From assembly GCA_002789275.1 (NCBI GenBank), contig PFSX01000032.1, positions 1 through 12,028 of the forward strand: DNA of 12,028 bases. Direction: 5' to 3'. Shown one piece after another: positions 1 through 7,574 of the stretch. Origin of the DNA: Candidatus Huberarchaeum crystalense. GTDB taxonomy: Archaea; Huberarchaeota; Huberarchaeia; Huberarchaeales; Huberarchaeaceae. The first letter of the stretch is position 1; the number at the start of each line of letters is the position of its first letter. Below the pieces are notes generated by a model, which was given only the letters and a program-made list of their open reading frames with translations, was not told where the DNA came from and ran no database searches. The position numbers and the translations under genes were made by a program.

Positions 1-168
1 TATACATAGGTCAGTTAGGTCATCATCTGAAAAGGAAAAATTTAAATTTTTGGCAGATTCTTTAAATATATTCGAAATTTTTTCATCTGAAATTTCATTA
101 TCTAAAATTATATCTTGCAATTCTTCTACATTTCGGTTGTTTAAAGATAAATTTGTTGTTTTAACCAT
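1..168 (-). CDS. Unknown protein, N-terminal 56 residues only
   Basis: An open frame without stops runs from an ATG at 168 to the left edge, so only the N-terminus is present. It begins MVKTTNLSLNN and continues as a polar, acidic, probably helical segment rich in Asp, Glu, Asn, Ile and Leu, including a run of three aspartates near residue 50. No signal peptide, membrane segment or recognisable motif is visible. It follows fen on the same strand after 75 bases. A U-rich tract in that gap suggests separate transcription. I do not recognise the family. The frame has normal AT-rich codon use and an ATG start, which supports a real gene, but 56 codons are little to judge from. Confidence 0.5.
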   Translation of the reverse strand, partial: MVKTTNLSLNNRNVEELQDIILDNEISDEKISNIFKESAKNLNFSFSDDDLTDLCI

Positions 169-194
169 AATTTATTTTTGTGCCTTTCTCAACT

Positions 195-243
195 AAAAAA
201 AATATAGAATATTAAAAAATATAACAAGCGAAAAATAGAAAAA
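195..243 (-). terminator. U-rich transcription terminator after fen
   Basis: Immediately after the fen stop codon the minus strand carries four T runs: 5 at 239-243, 5 at 231-235, 6 at 214-219 and 8 at 195-202. Archaeal RNA polymerase, helped by aCPSF1/FttA, terminates at such U tracts without needing a hairpin. The last run is also close to the promoter position for the partial gene that starts at 168. Confidence 0.5.
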
Positions 244-1245
244 TCAAAAAAGAGTTTTCTGAGATGGAAACAGTTTTTCAATTGTAGAAGATATTCTGGA
301 CTCAGAAAACCCTGCGCCCAATAAAAATTCTCTTAACTCATTTATATTGCCTTTTGCTTCTGGAATTTCAACATTCTGGCTAACAGCTGGTTCTAAAAAC
401 AAACTTTTCAACAAGTCTGCTTCTTTGCGCGCTATAGTTATTGCTTCAACAGTTTCTAATGTTTGCGACCGCAAAGTTACATAATATTCACACCAAGTTT
501 CATAAAATTTATTTTCTTTTACTATTTTTAGTGCTTTTTTTGGGCCAATATTTTTTATTCCATCATTATAATCAGTACCAACAAGAAGCGCAATTTCAAC
601 AAGTTGGTTTTGGTTTATTCCGAGCTCTTTTGAAATTTTATCAAACTCAAAATACTCTATTGGGTGATCTTTATTTTTGTTTAGATTTCGTACAACTCGT
701 GGACATCCAAGCACAATCGCATCATAATCTTGGGTTACTGCTGCAAACGCCTTTCCTTTTTTAACAAGTTGCGTTGCCTGGGCTTCACCTTCACCTAAAG
801 CTTGAATCCAAGGAATTCCCATTAAACTTAAAAGTTTTTTTGACTCTTCTATAATTGCAGGTGTTATTTTAGCAGCTCTTTTTGCAAATTTTCTTGCTTC
901 TTCAAAATCTGCGGCTGCCAGTGCTTCTTTTCGCTTTTTATCTGCTTCTTTGCGGAAGTCAACACGCTCGGCAATTTCTTTATCTTTGTATTCAGAATAT
1001 TCACCGTCAAACACATATATAAGTTTAATTCCTTTACTAATTAACTCTGCATTGCGATAAAAAAGCCCTGAAAGGTGAGAAGTAATATTTCCGTGCGCAT
1101 CCATCAACAGCGACCCATCAAACTGAACAATTGTTGTAATAAATTGATAAATTACATTAAATGCATCAACAGCAAGGGTTTTTCCTCTAAAAAATTCAAT
1201 ATTTTTTGGCTCAAAACTCAGAATTTCACGAATTGATGTTCCCAT
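244..1245 (-). CDS. fen: Flap endonuclease 1 (FEN1/XPG family)
   Basis: Structure-specific 5' flap nuclease that removes flaps during Okazaki fragment maturation and base excision repair, working with PCNA. Counting from the ATG at 1245 (333 residues), the N region has the metal-binding VDAFN (Asp27) and YVFDG (Asp80). The I region has GEGEAQ (Glu152, Glu154) and QDYDA (Asp173, Asp175), followed by VGTDYN (Asp225) and the helix-turn-helix DNA-binding segment GIKNIGPKKALKI. The frame extends to a TTG at 1272 with a GAGG before it, but MGTSIREIL aligns with the usual MGV start of archaeal FEN1, whose glycine 2 is conserved, so ATG 1245 is preferred. The C-terminus ends QKTLF, a PCNA-binding box cut short of its final aromatic residues. 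It may be co-transcribed with the two genes upstream. Confidence 0.95.
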   Translation of the reverse strand: MGTSIREILSFEPKNIEFFRGKTLAVDAFNVIYQFITTIVQFDGSLLMDAHGNITSHLSGLFYRNAELISKGIKLIYVFDGEYSEYKDKEIAERVDFRKEADKKRKEALAAADFEEARKFAKRAAKITPAIIEESKKLLSLMGIPWIQALGEGEAQATQLVKKGKAFAAVTQDYDAIVLGCPRVVRNLNKNKDHPIEYFEFDKISKELGINQNQLVEIALLVGTDYNDGIKNIGPKKALKIVKENKFYETWCEYYVTLRSQTLETVEAITIARKEADLLKSLFLEPAVSQNVEIPEAKGNINELREFLLGAGFSESRISSTIEKLFPSQKTLF

Positions 1246-1339
1246 ATGATTTTTGCTTAGATTTTTTGACAAGATTCTTCCTCACACAACACTACAAAAC
1301 ACAACAAAAGCACAACTAATTTTACCAAACAAAACACAA

Positions 1340-1630
1340 TCAATTTTTATTTTTATCAACCAGTATGCGCTCAATCACCCCATATGCTCTATAAAAAACA
1401 TCAAACAAGCTCCACTCAATAACTCCAACATTGCTTTTTTTATTGTTAGAAACAATGGTTATTTTAGCAACATATTTTTGCCTATTGCCTGTTTCAGAGT
1501 ATTTTTTAAAATGCATTTTTATGTCTGACAAATTTGTCTTTCTTTCTAATTTTTCGAGCATATTTTTAAGCAAGTTATTAGCTATTGGTTTTTCACTTTT
1601 GTCTAAACCGGATATTGTGTAGGTTGCCAT
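1340..1630 (-). CDS. Small alpha/beta protein, possibly HPF-like fold
   Basis: A 96-residue soluble basic protein. The visible pattern is a long amphipathic helix (about residues 14-34), then two or three strands around a turn (IKMHFKKYSETGNRQKYVAKI, about 37-58, and a strand near 66-72), then a C-terminal helix from WSLFDVFYRAYGVIERIL (about 72-90). This alpha-beta-beta-beta-alpha order recalls the ribosome hibernation factor HPF/RaiA (S30EA) or the PHA_gran_rgn family, but no diagnostic motif is visible, so the function is not assigned. Its ATG is 3 bases after the stop of the upstream membrane hydrolase gene, which indicates co-transcription. Its stop is 94 bases before the fen start. Confidence 0.75.
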   Translation of the reverse strand: MATYTISGLDKSEKPIANNLLKNMLEKLERKTNLSDIKMHFKKYSETGNRQKYVAKITIVSNNKKSNVGVIEWSLFDVFYRAYGVIERILVDKNKN

Positions 1631-1633
1631 ATT

Positions 1634-2116
1634 TTATTTGTTAAAAACAAAATAAATAGTCAGAAGTATAAAAAACGAAACTAAAAAGTACTCTAAAAAA
1701 CTGCCTGTTTTTATAAAACCCTTGAGTCGAAATTTAGAGAATGGAAAAAACAAAGCACACCCTCTTACAGTCAAGCAATCAGCGATAAGATGGGACAAAT
1801 AGCCAATACAACCAAACAACAGCAAATTATTGATTCCTGAAACTCCAAGAACAAGAATTAAAATATAAAAAACAAACAACACAAACACCATTCCAAAAAG
1901 CGAATGCAAAATCCCGCGATGCTTAAAAAACCACTTTAAAAACTGAATTTTTCTGCCAAATTTTGCATTAGCTGAATCAAAGTCAGGAAAAACAGAGAAA
2001 AACAAAACAACAACCAAATAAATTAAATTTTCTGGCTTCCAAATACTAAATTGAAAAAACAAAAGTGAAAAAACAAACAAAACAACAGAAAAAAAAAGAT
2101 GATTTATATATAACAT
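1634..2116 (-). CDS. YdjM/LexA-binding-type membrane metal-dependent hydrolase
   Basis: A 160-residue integral membrane protein with about four hydrophobic segments (roughly residues 7-23, 30-43, 73-91, 96-112, and a last one at 142-157). Motifs match the YdjM-like family (PF04307): N-terminal NHL (His6), FPDFDS (Asp45, Asp47), HRGILHS (His66, His71) and HLIADCLTxxG (His109, Asp113), then the typical FFPFSKFRLKG and KTGSFLEYF tail. The His/Asp residues near the membrane face suggest a metal-dependent hydrolase, perhaps acting on lipids, but the substrate is unknown for most of the family. It diverges from the geranylgeranyl reductase gene with 9 bases between the two start codons and leads an operon with the small 96-residue gene. 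Confidence 0.85.
   Translation of the reverse strand: MLYINHLFFSVVLFVFSLLFFQFSIWKPENLIYLVVVLFFSVFPDFDSANAKFGRKIQFLKWFFKHRGILHSLFGMVFVLFVFYILILVLGVSGINNLLLFGCIGYLSHLIADCLTVRGCALFFPFSKFRLKGFIKTGSFLEYFLVSFFILLTIYFVFNK
2102..2113 (+). promoter_or_regulatory. TATA box for geranylgeranyl reductase gene
   Basis: TTTATATATAAC lies about 19 bases (centre) upstream of the ATG at 2126, which fits a leaderless or nearly leaderless archaeal transcript. It sits inside the first codons of the divergent hydrolase gene. That gene's own TATA element must lie inside the reductase coding sequence (an A/T-rich stretch near 2136-2143). Confidence 0.5.
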
Positions 2117-2125
2117 AAAATATTT

Positions 2126-3487
2126 ATGAAAACTAAAAAATATGATGTTGTTATTGTTGGAGCAGGTCCTGGCGGTGCGATCGCAGCAAAAACATTAGAC
2201 AATTCTGGTTTGTCGGTTTGTTTAATAGACGCAAAACCGCGTGAAAATATTGGTGAAAAGGTCTGTGGCGATGCAATTGAAAAAGAGATTTTTGATTTCT
2301 TGCATGAAAAACTAAATCTTGATTATCCCAACAAAGAGGTGAAAAATAAAGTAAAGGGGATAAAGATCTTTTCTCCTGATAAAAAAACAATATTTAAAAT
2401 AGAAACAAAAAACAAAGGATATCTGCTTGATCGTTTAAAATTTGGTCAACACCTTCTGAGGCAAATAAAAAAAGCAACTCTGATGGATAACACTTTGTTT
2501 GTGGATTTTTTTGATGAGGGTGTTGTTGTTGAAAGAAAAATAAATAATAAAACAGAAATTGAAAAAATAAAATGTAAAATAGTGGTTGATGCATCTGGTT
2601 TTAATGCAATAGTAAGAACAAAAACAGCAGACAACATATTTTTTGAAAAAAACATTGATAAAAAAGATATTTCTATGTGTTATAGAGAAATTAGAGAGCA
2701 AGATTTTGAAGATCAAGATTATTGTCATATTTATATGACAAATGAGTTTTCGCACGGCGGATATGTGTGGGAATTTCCAGAAGGCAAACACTTGAATGTG
2801 GGGTTAGGGGTCTTATATCCATCAATACCTAAAATGCTATACGATAAGTATTTAGATTTCAAAGGTGAAGAATTTAAAAACAGCAAAATAATTAAAAGTG
2901 GTGGTGGCGTTGTTCCAACAAGAAGACCTATTGACTCGCTCGTTGCAATGCATAATAAAATAGGAGTTATGTTTGTTGGTGATGCTGCTTGCCAAGTAAA
3001 TCCTATTCATGGGGGGGGAATTGCGCGCGCAATGCGTGCAGGATATTTAGCAGGAACAGCAATAAAAAAAATTTATAAACAAAATAAAAATCTTAGTAAA
3101 ATTTCACTAACTAATTTGTGGGAGTATAATTCAAAATATATGAAAAATCAAGGTAAAAACATTGCTGTGTTGGATTTATTCAGGATATTTTTGCAGAGTT
3201 TGAGCGACGATCAAATAAATTTTGGAATGGGTATTGGTTTAATAAAAGAGAAAGACCTAATAAACCTTTCAAATACAGGAGAAATAAAGTTAAATATTGT
3301 GGAAAAAATAAGTAGATTAGCAAAAGGTATCTCTGATTTAAACACAACAAAAAAATTTATATATACTTTGGAGAAAATAAAGAAAATAAAAAAATTGTAT
3401 GAGGAATATCCAAATCAAGAGGGGTTTTTAGATTGGAAAAAAAGCATAGAAAAAATTTACATTGATCTGAAAAAAAATATGCTCTAA
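2126..3487 (+). CDS. Geranylgeranyl reductase (archaeal lipid isoprenoid saturation)
   Basis: FAD-dependent oxidoreductase that reduces double bonds of geranylgeranyl chains in archaeal ether lipids (digeranylgeranylglycerophospholipid reductase type). In 453 residues the order is: Rossmann FAD motif VGAGPGG (11-17) with acidic Asp35 after strand 2; GEKVCGD (43-49) with the Cys characteristic of this family; VVDASGF (153-159); the substrate-cavity motif GGYVWEFPEG followed by NVGLG (211-228); and the second FAD motif FVGDAACQVNPIHGGGI (283-299). The C-terminal 130 residues are Lys-rich and variable. Codons 297-299 lie in a run of eight G (3011-3018), odd in AT-rich DNA and prone to slippage. 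trxB follows after 43 bases on the same strand. Other members of this family act on menaquinone or chlorophyll side chains; the lipid role is inferred from the archaeal context. Confidence 0.9.
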   Translation: MKTKKYDVVIVGAGPGGAIAAKTLDNSGLSVCLIDAKPRENIGEKVCGDAIEKEIFDFLHEKLNLDYPNKEVKNKVKGIKIFSPDKKTIFKIETKNKGYLLDRLKFGQHLLRQIKKATLMDNTLFVDFFDEGVVVERKINNKTEIEKIKCKIVVDASGFNAIVRTKTADNIFFEKNIDKKDISMCYREIREQDFEDQDYCHIYMTNEFSHGGYVWEFPEGKHLNVGLGVLYPSIPKMLYDKYLDFKGEEFKNSKIIKSGGGVVPTRRPIDSLVAMHNKIGVMFVGDAACQVNPIHGGGIARAMRAGYLAGTAIKKIYKQNKNLSKISLTNLWEYNSKYMKNQGKNIAVLDLFRIFLQSLSDDQINFGMGIGLIKEKDLINLSNTGEIKLNIVEKISRLAKGISDLNTTKKFIYTLEKIKKIKKLYEEYPNQEGFLDWKKSIEKIYIDLKKNML

Positions 3488-3530
3488 AATTTTAGATTTT
3501 ATAATTCAATTAAATATCAAACAAAAAATT

Positions 3531-4436
3531 ATGGTGAGTGAGTATGATGTTGTTATTATTGGCTCGGGACCGTCTGGTTTGAGTGCAGCGATTTACACAG
3601 GCCAAGCAGGCCTAAAAACATTGGTTGTTGGTGGGTTTGGTTCTCAACTTTCAGAAGCGCCGCACGTAACAAATTATCTTGGTTTTGAATCTGTCTCAGG
3701 AGTTGAATTGCTTGCTAAATTTGAAACCCATATAAAAAAGATTCCAAATATTGAACTTAAATTTGAAGATGTTGTTGAAATAACAAAAGGGCGCGCGATC
3801 ATAACAAGCAAAACAACTTACAAAACAAAGGCAGTAATTATTGCTAGTGGAGCAGGACATAATAAACTCAGAATTAAAGGAGAAAATGAATTTTTGGGTA
3901 GAGGGGTTTCTTATTGCGCTGTATGTGATGGAAATTTTTTTAAGGGAAAGGTTGTGGCTGTACTCGGCGGCGGAAATTCTGCTGTAAGTGAAGCAATTTA
4001 TTTGAAAAAAGTGGCTGAAAAGGTCTATCTTATTCACCGTAGAAATGAATTTAGAGCAAATCAAACGCTTGTTGAAATAGCAAAAAAACATGGTATTAAA
4101 TTTCTGACACCTTTTGTTCCCCAAGAAATCAAGGGAAATCAGCTTGTGGAGCAACTTGTTTTGAAAAATAATGAAAATAAAGAAGAAAAAACGATTCTTG
4201 TTAATGGTGTCTTTGTTTCTGTTGGAAAATCACCTCAAACAAATTTTTTAAAAGAGGTTGGGGTTATCTTAAATGAAAAAGGCGAAATCATAGTTGACGA
4301 GAACATGAAAACAAATATTAGTTGGATTTTTGCGGCCGGCGATGTAACTAACACTTCACTTAAGCAAATCATTACTGCTGCTAGTGATGGAGCAAAAGCA
4401 GCTATGAGTGTGCGCGAGTTTTTGAGCAATAATTAA
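3531..4436 (+). CDS. trxB: Thioredoxin-disulfide reductase
   Basis: NADPH/FAD flavoenzyme that reduces thioredoxin-like proteins. At 301 residues it has the normal low-molecular-weight TrxB length. FAD-binding GSGPSG is at 11-16, the redox-active CAVCD (Cys129, Cys132, Asp133) lies in the NADPH domain, and the second dinucleotide motif GGGNSA is at 146-151. HRRNEFRA (169-176) has the arginines that usually read the NADPH 2'-phosphate, and the C-terminal FAD motif FAAGDV is at 267-272. The start is ATG 3531; no Shine-Dalgarno sequence is visible. It is 43 bases downstream of the geranylgeranyl reductase and may share its transcript. A plausible electron acceptor is the CPKC thioredoxin-like protein at 7575-7946. 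It converges with aCPSF1 across 79 bases. Confidence 0.95.
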   Translation: MVSEYDVVIIGSGPSGLSAAIYTGQAGLKTLVVGGFGSQLSEAPHVTNYLGFESVSGVELLAKFETHIKKIPNIELKFEDVVEITKGRAIITSKTTYKTKAVIIASGAGHNKLRIKGENEFLGRGVSYCAVCDGNFFKGKVVAVLGGGNSAVSEAIYLKKVAEKVYLIHRRNEFRANQTLVEIAKKHGIKFLTPFVPQEIKGNQLVEQLVLKNNENKEEKTILVNGVFVSVGKSPQTNFLKEVGVILNEKGEIIVDENMKTNISWIFAAGDVTNTSLKQIITAASDGAKAAMSVREFLSNN

Positions 4437-4515
4437 CAAAAATAAATCACATATTTTTAATTACTATGTTTTCTGTAATTTTGCTATATAAATAATTTTC
4501 AATGCTTATTTTAAT

Positions 4516-6429
4516 TTATACTTCAAAATCTTTGAAAAGAGAGAGTGAATCCATTGGCCGCGGAACAACAGTTTCTTTCCTACTGTTTAATCTATAAATA
4601 GTGTTTGAAAGAGACACTGCTTTTTTAAATTCTCCGTGATTTATAATTATGCGTTTTGGTGGTTCTGAAAGTGATTGAATAAAAGACAAAATATCCTTGT
4701 GATCTGCGTGGCCCGAAAACCCAGAAAGTGTGTAACGTTGTAATTGAATATCTATTGTTTCAGCCCCTCCTTTATTGTTTGGAATTGTAACTTTTGAAAC
4801 TCCTCCTTGTATAGCTTTACCAAGAGTGTTTGCTCCTTGATAATTAACAAAAATTAAAGAATTTAGGGGATTTGACGCCCATTTTTTAAAATACTCAAGA
4901 ACAGGTCCGCCATTCATCATTCCTGCTGTCGCCAAAACAATAACTCCTTGCTGACCTATTACATTTTCTCTTTCACCTGGTGTTGAAACCTTTACAAAAA
5001 TAGGATCTAAAAATGGGTTTCCGTCACGCATTTGTCGTTGAAATGTTTCTGACAAAAATTCAGGGTATGCAGTATGAATTGCTGTTATGTCCCATAACAT
5101 TCCATCAAGATAAACTTTGATTTTATGGTGTGTTTTGCGGTAATAGTTAGAAAGAACAAGCATAATATCTTGGGCGCGGCCAGAAGCCAAGACGGGAATA
5201 ATTACATTCCCTTTTTGTGTAATTGTTTTGTTAATAATGGATATTAAATTGTTTTCAACTTCTTCAAAATTAGCACGAACGTCTGCTTCATGAACATCTG
5301 CTTCACCTCCATACGTGCTCTCAATAATTAAAGTATCGTTTGTTAAGATATTACTATCTGCTTTTTCTAGCAATCTTGTAGTTCCCCCATATTTTATATC
5401 TCCTGAATAAAGCACAGAATAAGCAGTATTTTCGCCAAAAAACATAGTAGAAACCATAGCAGAGCCTAAGGCGTGTCCTGCGTTTTTAAGTGTAATCTTA
5501 ACATCTGCTGCAATGTTTGTTGTCAAATCACAAGGGAGACATATGGTATGAATAATTAACTTTCTAATGTCTTCTTCTCTAAATAAGGGCACATTATCAC
5601 TGTATTTTGCTAAATCTAATTGATCTAAAAGTGCAAGCACCATCTGATCGCGCACAGGTTCTGTGCAATACACTGCCCCATTATAACCATATTTAAAAAG
5701 AAGAGGAAGAGCACCAACATGATCTAAGTGCGCATGAGTAATAACTATTGCTTTAAGCGCACCTATATTAAAACCAGGTGTATTAAATATAGGAAGCATT
5801 TGTTTATCATTATAACCAACATCAATTCCGCAATCCATAAGTATATCACTTGTGTTTGTTTGAAAAAGCAGACACGATCTTCCTACTTGACGAAAGCCAC
5901 CCAGGCAAGTTAGTCGAACATATTCTAATTTTTTCAAAGAGTCAGCATATATCTGCTGGCCCGTATGTTTTAAAAATACTTTTCTCTTTTTTGGCAAACC
6001 CCTCAACATAGATAAAATCATATTTGTCATTGAACTTTTAATTGAAGGAAGGCGCGTAATTTCAGGAGTCCAAAAAGTGTTTGCTCTTATTTCTTTTATA
6101 AGCTGAGCTGCATTAGCATAAAATAGTTCAGGATGCAAAACATCAAGATAAACTATAGACATTTCAGGCTCAAAGTGAATATGCGACAATACAACTTCAT
6201 CAGGAACTATTTTTTTTATAATTGTTTCTGCCTCTTCTATGGTTTTACACAATGAAGGTGCGGCTCTAACAAAAACACGAACTCTTAATTCAGACACTAT
6301 TTGCGAAATAATAGGCTCGTTGTTTAAAAAAAAGTCCTTATTGTGTGTATAAACCACAATTTCAGCTCCTTCATATGTTATTTCGTGCACTACATTCGCA
6401 GGAATTCTTTTTTCTACTTCATTTATCAT
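4516..6429 (-). CDS. fttA: aCPSF1/FttA, KH-domain beta-CASP ribonuclease and transcription termination factor
   Basis: Metallo-beta-lactamase/beta-CASP nuclease that in archaea cleaves nascent RNA and terminates transcription. Its 637 residues are the usual full length. Residues 1-145 form two KH-like RNA-binding domains. The nuclease core follows: HAHLDH (232-237), GHALGS (318-323), SGDI (342-345, Asp344 bridging zinc), the beta-CASP motif A acid in IESTYG (Glu370), SGRAQ (416-420), TAGMMNGGP (501-509), SGHADH (572-577) and NHGE (597-600). All expected zinc ligands are present, so it should be catalytically competent. It starts 1 base after the psmB stop. Linkage of proteasome subunit and aCPSF1 genes is recurrent in archaea. 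The identity is firm; the symbol follows recent usage. Confidence 0.96.
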   Translation of the reverse strand: MINEVEKRIPANVVHEITYEGAEIVVYTHNKDFFLNNEPIISQIVSELRVRVFVRAAPSLCKTIEEAETIIKKIVPDEVVLSHIHFEPEMSIVYLDVLHPELFYANAAQLIKEIRANTFWTPEITRLPSIKSSMTNMILSMLRGLPKKRKVFLKHTGQQIYADSLKKLEYVRLTCLGGFRQVGRSCLLFQTNTSDILMDCGIDVGYNDKQMLPIFNTPGFNIGALKAIVITHAHLDHVGALPLLFKYGYNGAVYCTEPVRDQMVLALLDQLDLAKYSDNVPLFREEDIRKLIIHTICLPCDLTTNIAADVKITLKNAGHALGSAMVSTMFFGENTAYSVLYSGDIKYGGTTRLLEKADSNILTNDTLIIESTYGGEADVHEADVRANFEEVENNLISIINKTITQKGNVIIPVLASGRAQDIMLVLSNYYRKTHHKIKVYLDGMLWDITAIHTAYPEFLSETFQRQMRDGNPFLDPIFVKVSTPGERENVIGQQGVIVLATAGMMNGGPVLEYFKKWASNPLNSLIFVNYQGANTLGKAIQGGVSKVTIPNNKGGAETIDIQLQRYTLSGFSGHADHKDILSFIQSLSEPPKRIIINHGEFKKAVSLSNTIYRLNSRKETVVPRPMDSLSLFKDFEV

Positions 6430-6430
6430 T

Positions 6431-7123
6431 TTATTGTTTTGAAATTTCTCTTTCTTTTTGGAGAAGATAGTTTTTGTTTTTTACGAGAATTGCATTAATT
6501 TCTTTTTGAGAAATCTCGCGCGAACCTTGTTTATTAATTATTGCGACATCCATTGAAAAACCACCAACACCTGGCGCGCGCCTTTTTGCTTCTTGAATTG
6601 CGCGCACGCAAAGCTCAATTCCTTCTTGCTCTGTCATATTATCATGGTAGTTTTCGTCGAGAATTGTTGTTGCTTGAAATATTCCTGATGACTTGCTTGC
6701 AGAATATTTAGCTTTATCTATAGCCCCCCCTCCATCAATGTCAAAAAGCTGGGGCTTTGAATCATAACCAGCAATAAGTCCTACAGCACCCCCATTTGAA
6801 TCATCTGCGTTTCGCTCTTTTAATAAAATCCCTGCTAAAGATGCAATTGATTCTATTATAACTTTTCTGTTTGAAAGTTCATTTAATTTTAATTCTGCTC
6901 TTAGAATGTCTACTGTTTCTTTAATTGTTGAAACCACACCAGTAAAAGCACAATAACAATACTTATTAAGAGAAAATATTTTCTTTTTATCAAAAAATAA
7001 GGGATAGTATCCAGCAGACATAAGTTGATCTGCGCCTATTATTACACAATCTTTACACACAATACCAACCACAACAGTACCATGAAGATATTTAGATTTT
7101 TGAGATGAATTGTTTATTTCCAT
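6431..7123 (-). CDS. psmB: Proteasome beta subunit, atypical active site
   Basis: Catalytic-type subunit of the 20S proteasome core. The 230 residues include a short propeptide ending HG before Thr16 (mature Thr1), then TVVVGI instead of the usual TTTVGI. With that offset, Asp32 matches Asp17 and Lys48 (in FFDKKKIF) matches Lys33, so the nucleophile and its lysine are kept. DIDGGG (128-133) and a Ser-rich loop (141-147) fall where the conserved GSGS loop normally lies; Ser145 may stand for Ser129. The next conserved block, normally RDxxSGG, reads RAPGVGG (181-187), so Asp166 and Ser169 seem replaced by Ala and Val. It may be a weak or specialised beta subunit. No alpha subunit gene is in the window. 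It is transcribed from a TATA box 26 bases upstream and leads the aCPSF1 operon. Confidence 0.93.
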   Translation of the reverse strand: MEINNSSQKSKYLHGTVVVGIVCKDCVIIGADQLMSAGYYPLFFDKKKIFSLNKYCYCAFTGVVSTIKETVDILRAELKLNELSNRKVIIESIASLAGILLKERNADDSNGGAVGLIAGYDSKPQLFDIDGGGAIDKAKYSASKSSGIFQATTILDENYHDNMTEQEGIELCVRAIQEAKRRAPGVGGFSMDVAIINKQGSREISQKEINAILVKNKNYLLQKEREISKQ

Positions 7124-7142
7124 ATATTTTTGTTAATTATGT

Positions 7143-7155
7143 AAAATATATTTTA
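7143..7155 (-). promoter_or_regulatory. TATA box for psmB-aCPSF1 operon
   Basis: On the minus strand this reads TAAAATATATTTT, centred about 26 bases before the psmB ATG. This is the spacing expected for a leaderless archaeal transcript. It lies next to the 44-base tandem repeat that fills the rest of the divergent region. Confidence 0.55.
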
Positions 7156-7171
7156 ATTGTTTAAAATTAAA

Positions 7172-7275
7172 TTAAAATAAATTGTTTTAAGCTAAATGGG
7201 GTGTGTTTTAGGTGTTTAAAATAAATTGTTTTAAGCTAAATGGGGTGTGTTTTAGGTGTTTAAAATAAATTGTTT
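7172..7275. repeat. 44-base tandem repeat in divergent promoter region
   Basis: Two perfect 44-base copies (7174-7217 and 7218-7261) are followed by the first 14 bases of a third (7262-7275); the two T before each copy also match. Each unit starts AAAATAAATTGTTTTAAGC and carries a GC-rich core TGGGGTGTG. A degenerate half copy precedes it (about 7155-7173, AATTGTTTAAAATTAAA). The junction TTTAAAATAAAT is TATA-like, and the last one (7259-7270) lies about 31 bases before the rnp1 ATG, so the duplication multiplies a possible promoter element. The array lies between divergent psmB and rnp1. Confidence 0.95.
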
Positions 7276-7295
7276 GTGCTAACTATAAAAAATAT

Positions 7296-7568
7296 ATGCT
7301 TCAACAAGAGAAAAAACGCCAGCAAGCATTACAAATCCTAAAAACAAATTTTATAAATTCTTTTTTAGAAAATAAATTACACCCCCAAATAAAAGGGCGG
7401 GTTATTAACGAGACAAAAAATTCCTTTCTTGTTGAAACAAATCAAGGAGAAAAGCGCACACTAAAGCAAAACAATATTTTTACTTTTACTTTCCAAGACA
7501 AGAAAAAATATAAAATCAATGGAAATTTGTTGGTTGGCAATATTTGGGAGCGCCTAAAAAAATATTGA
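7296..7568 (+). CDS. rnp1: RNase P protein component 1 (Rpp29/Pop4 homologue)
   Basis: Small protein subunit of archaeal ribonuclease P, which matures the 5' ends of tRNAs. The 90 residues begin with a basic helical extension (1-28) and then an Sm-like barrel. Family marks are KGRVINETKNSF (33-44; the ET-K/R-N block is the Rpp29 signature), TLKQNNIFTFTF (55-66; normally xxPKxxxxFxF), INGNLLVG (74-81) and a terminal ERLKKY (85-90) in place of the common RPEDRIKK. It sits outside the ribosomal protein cluster where many archaea keep it. It starts at the only suitable ATG, with a TATA-like element in the tandem repeat about 31 bases upstream. The thioredoxin-like gene follows after 6 bases, so the two are probably co-transcribed. 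RNase P RNA was not found here. Confidence 0.85.
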   Translation: MLQQEKKRQQALQILKTNFINSFLENKLHPQIKGRVINETKNSFLVETNQGEKRTLKQNNIFTFTFQDKKKYKINGNLLVGNIWERLKKY

Positions 7569-7574
7569 AAATAG

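Noticed and set aside
441..764. Plus-strand frame of 107 residues opposite fen
   Set aside because: It is antisense to conserved FEN1 motifs, with Phe/Leu/Gln-rich composition typical of the complement of an AT-rich gene.
1246..1272. N-terminal extension of FEN1 from TTG at 1272 with GAGG upstream
   Set aside because: Family alignment begins at the internal Met-Gly (ATG 1245), and the nine extra residues have no counterpart in FEN1.
7172..7275. Tandem array as a CRISPR
   Set aside because: The copies are directly adjacent with no variable spacers, and no cas genes are present.
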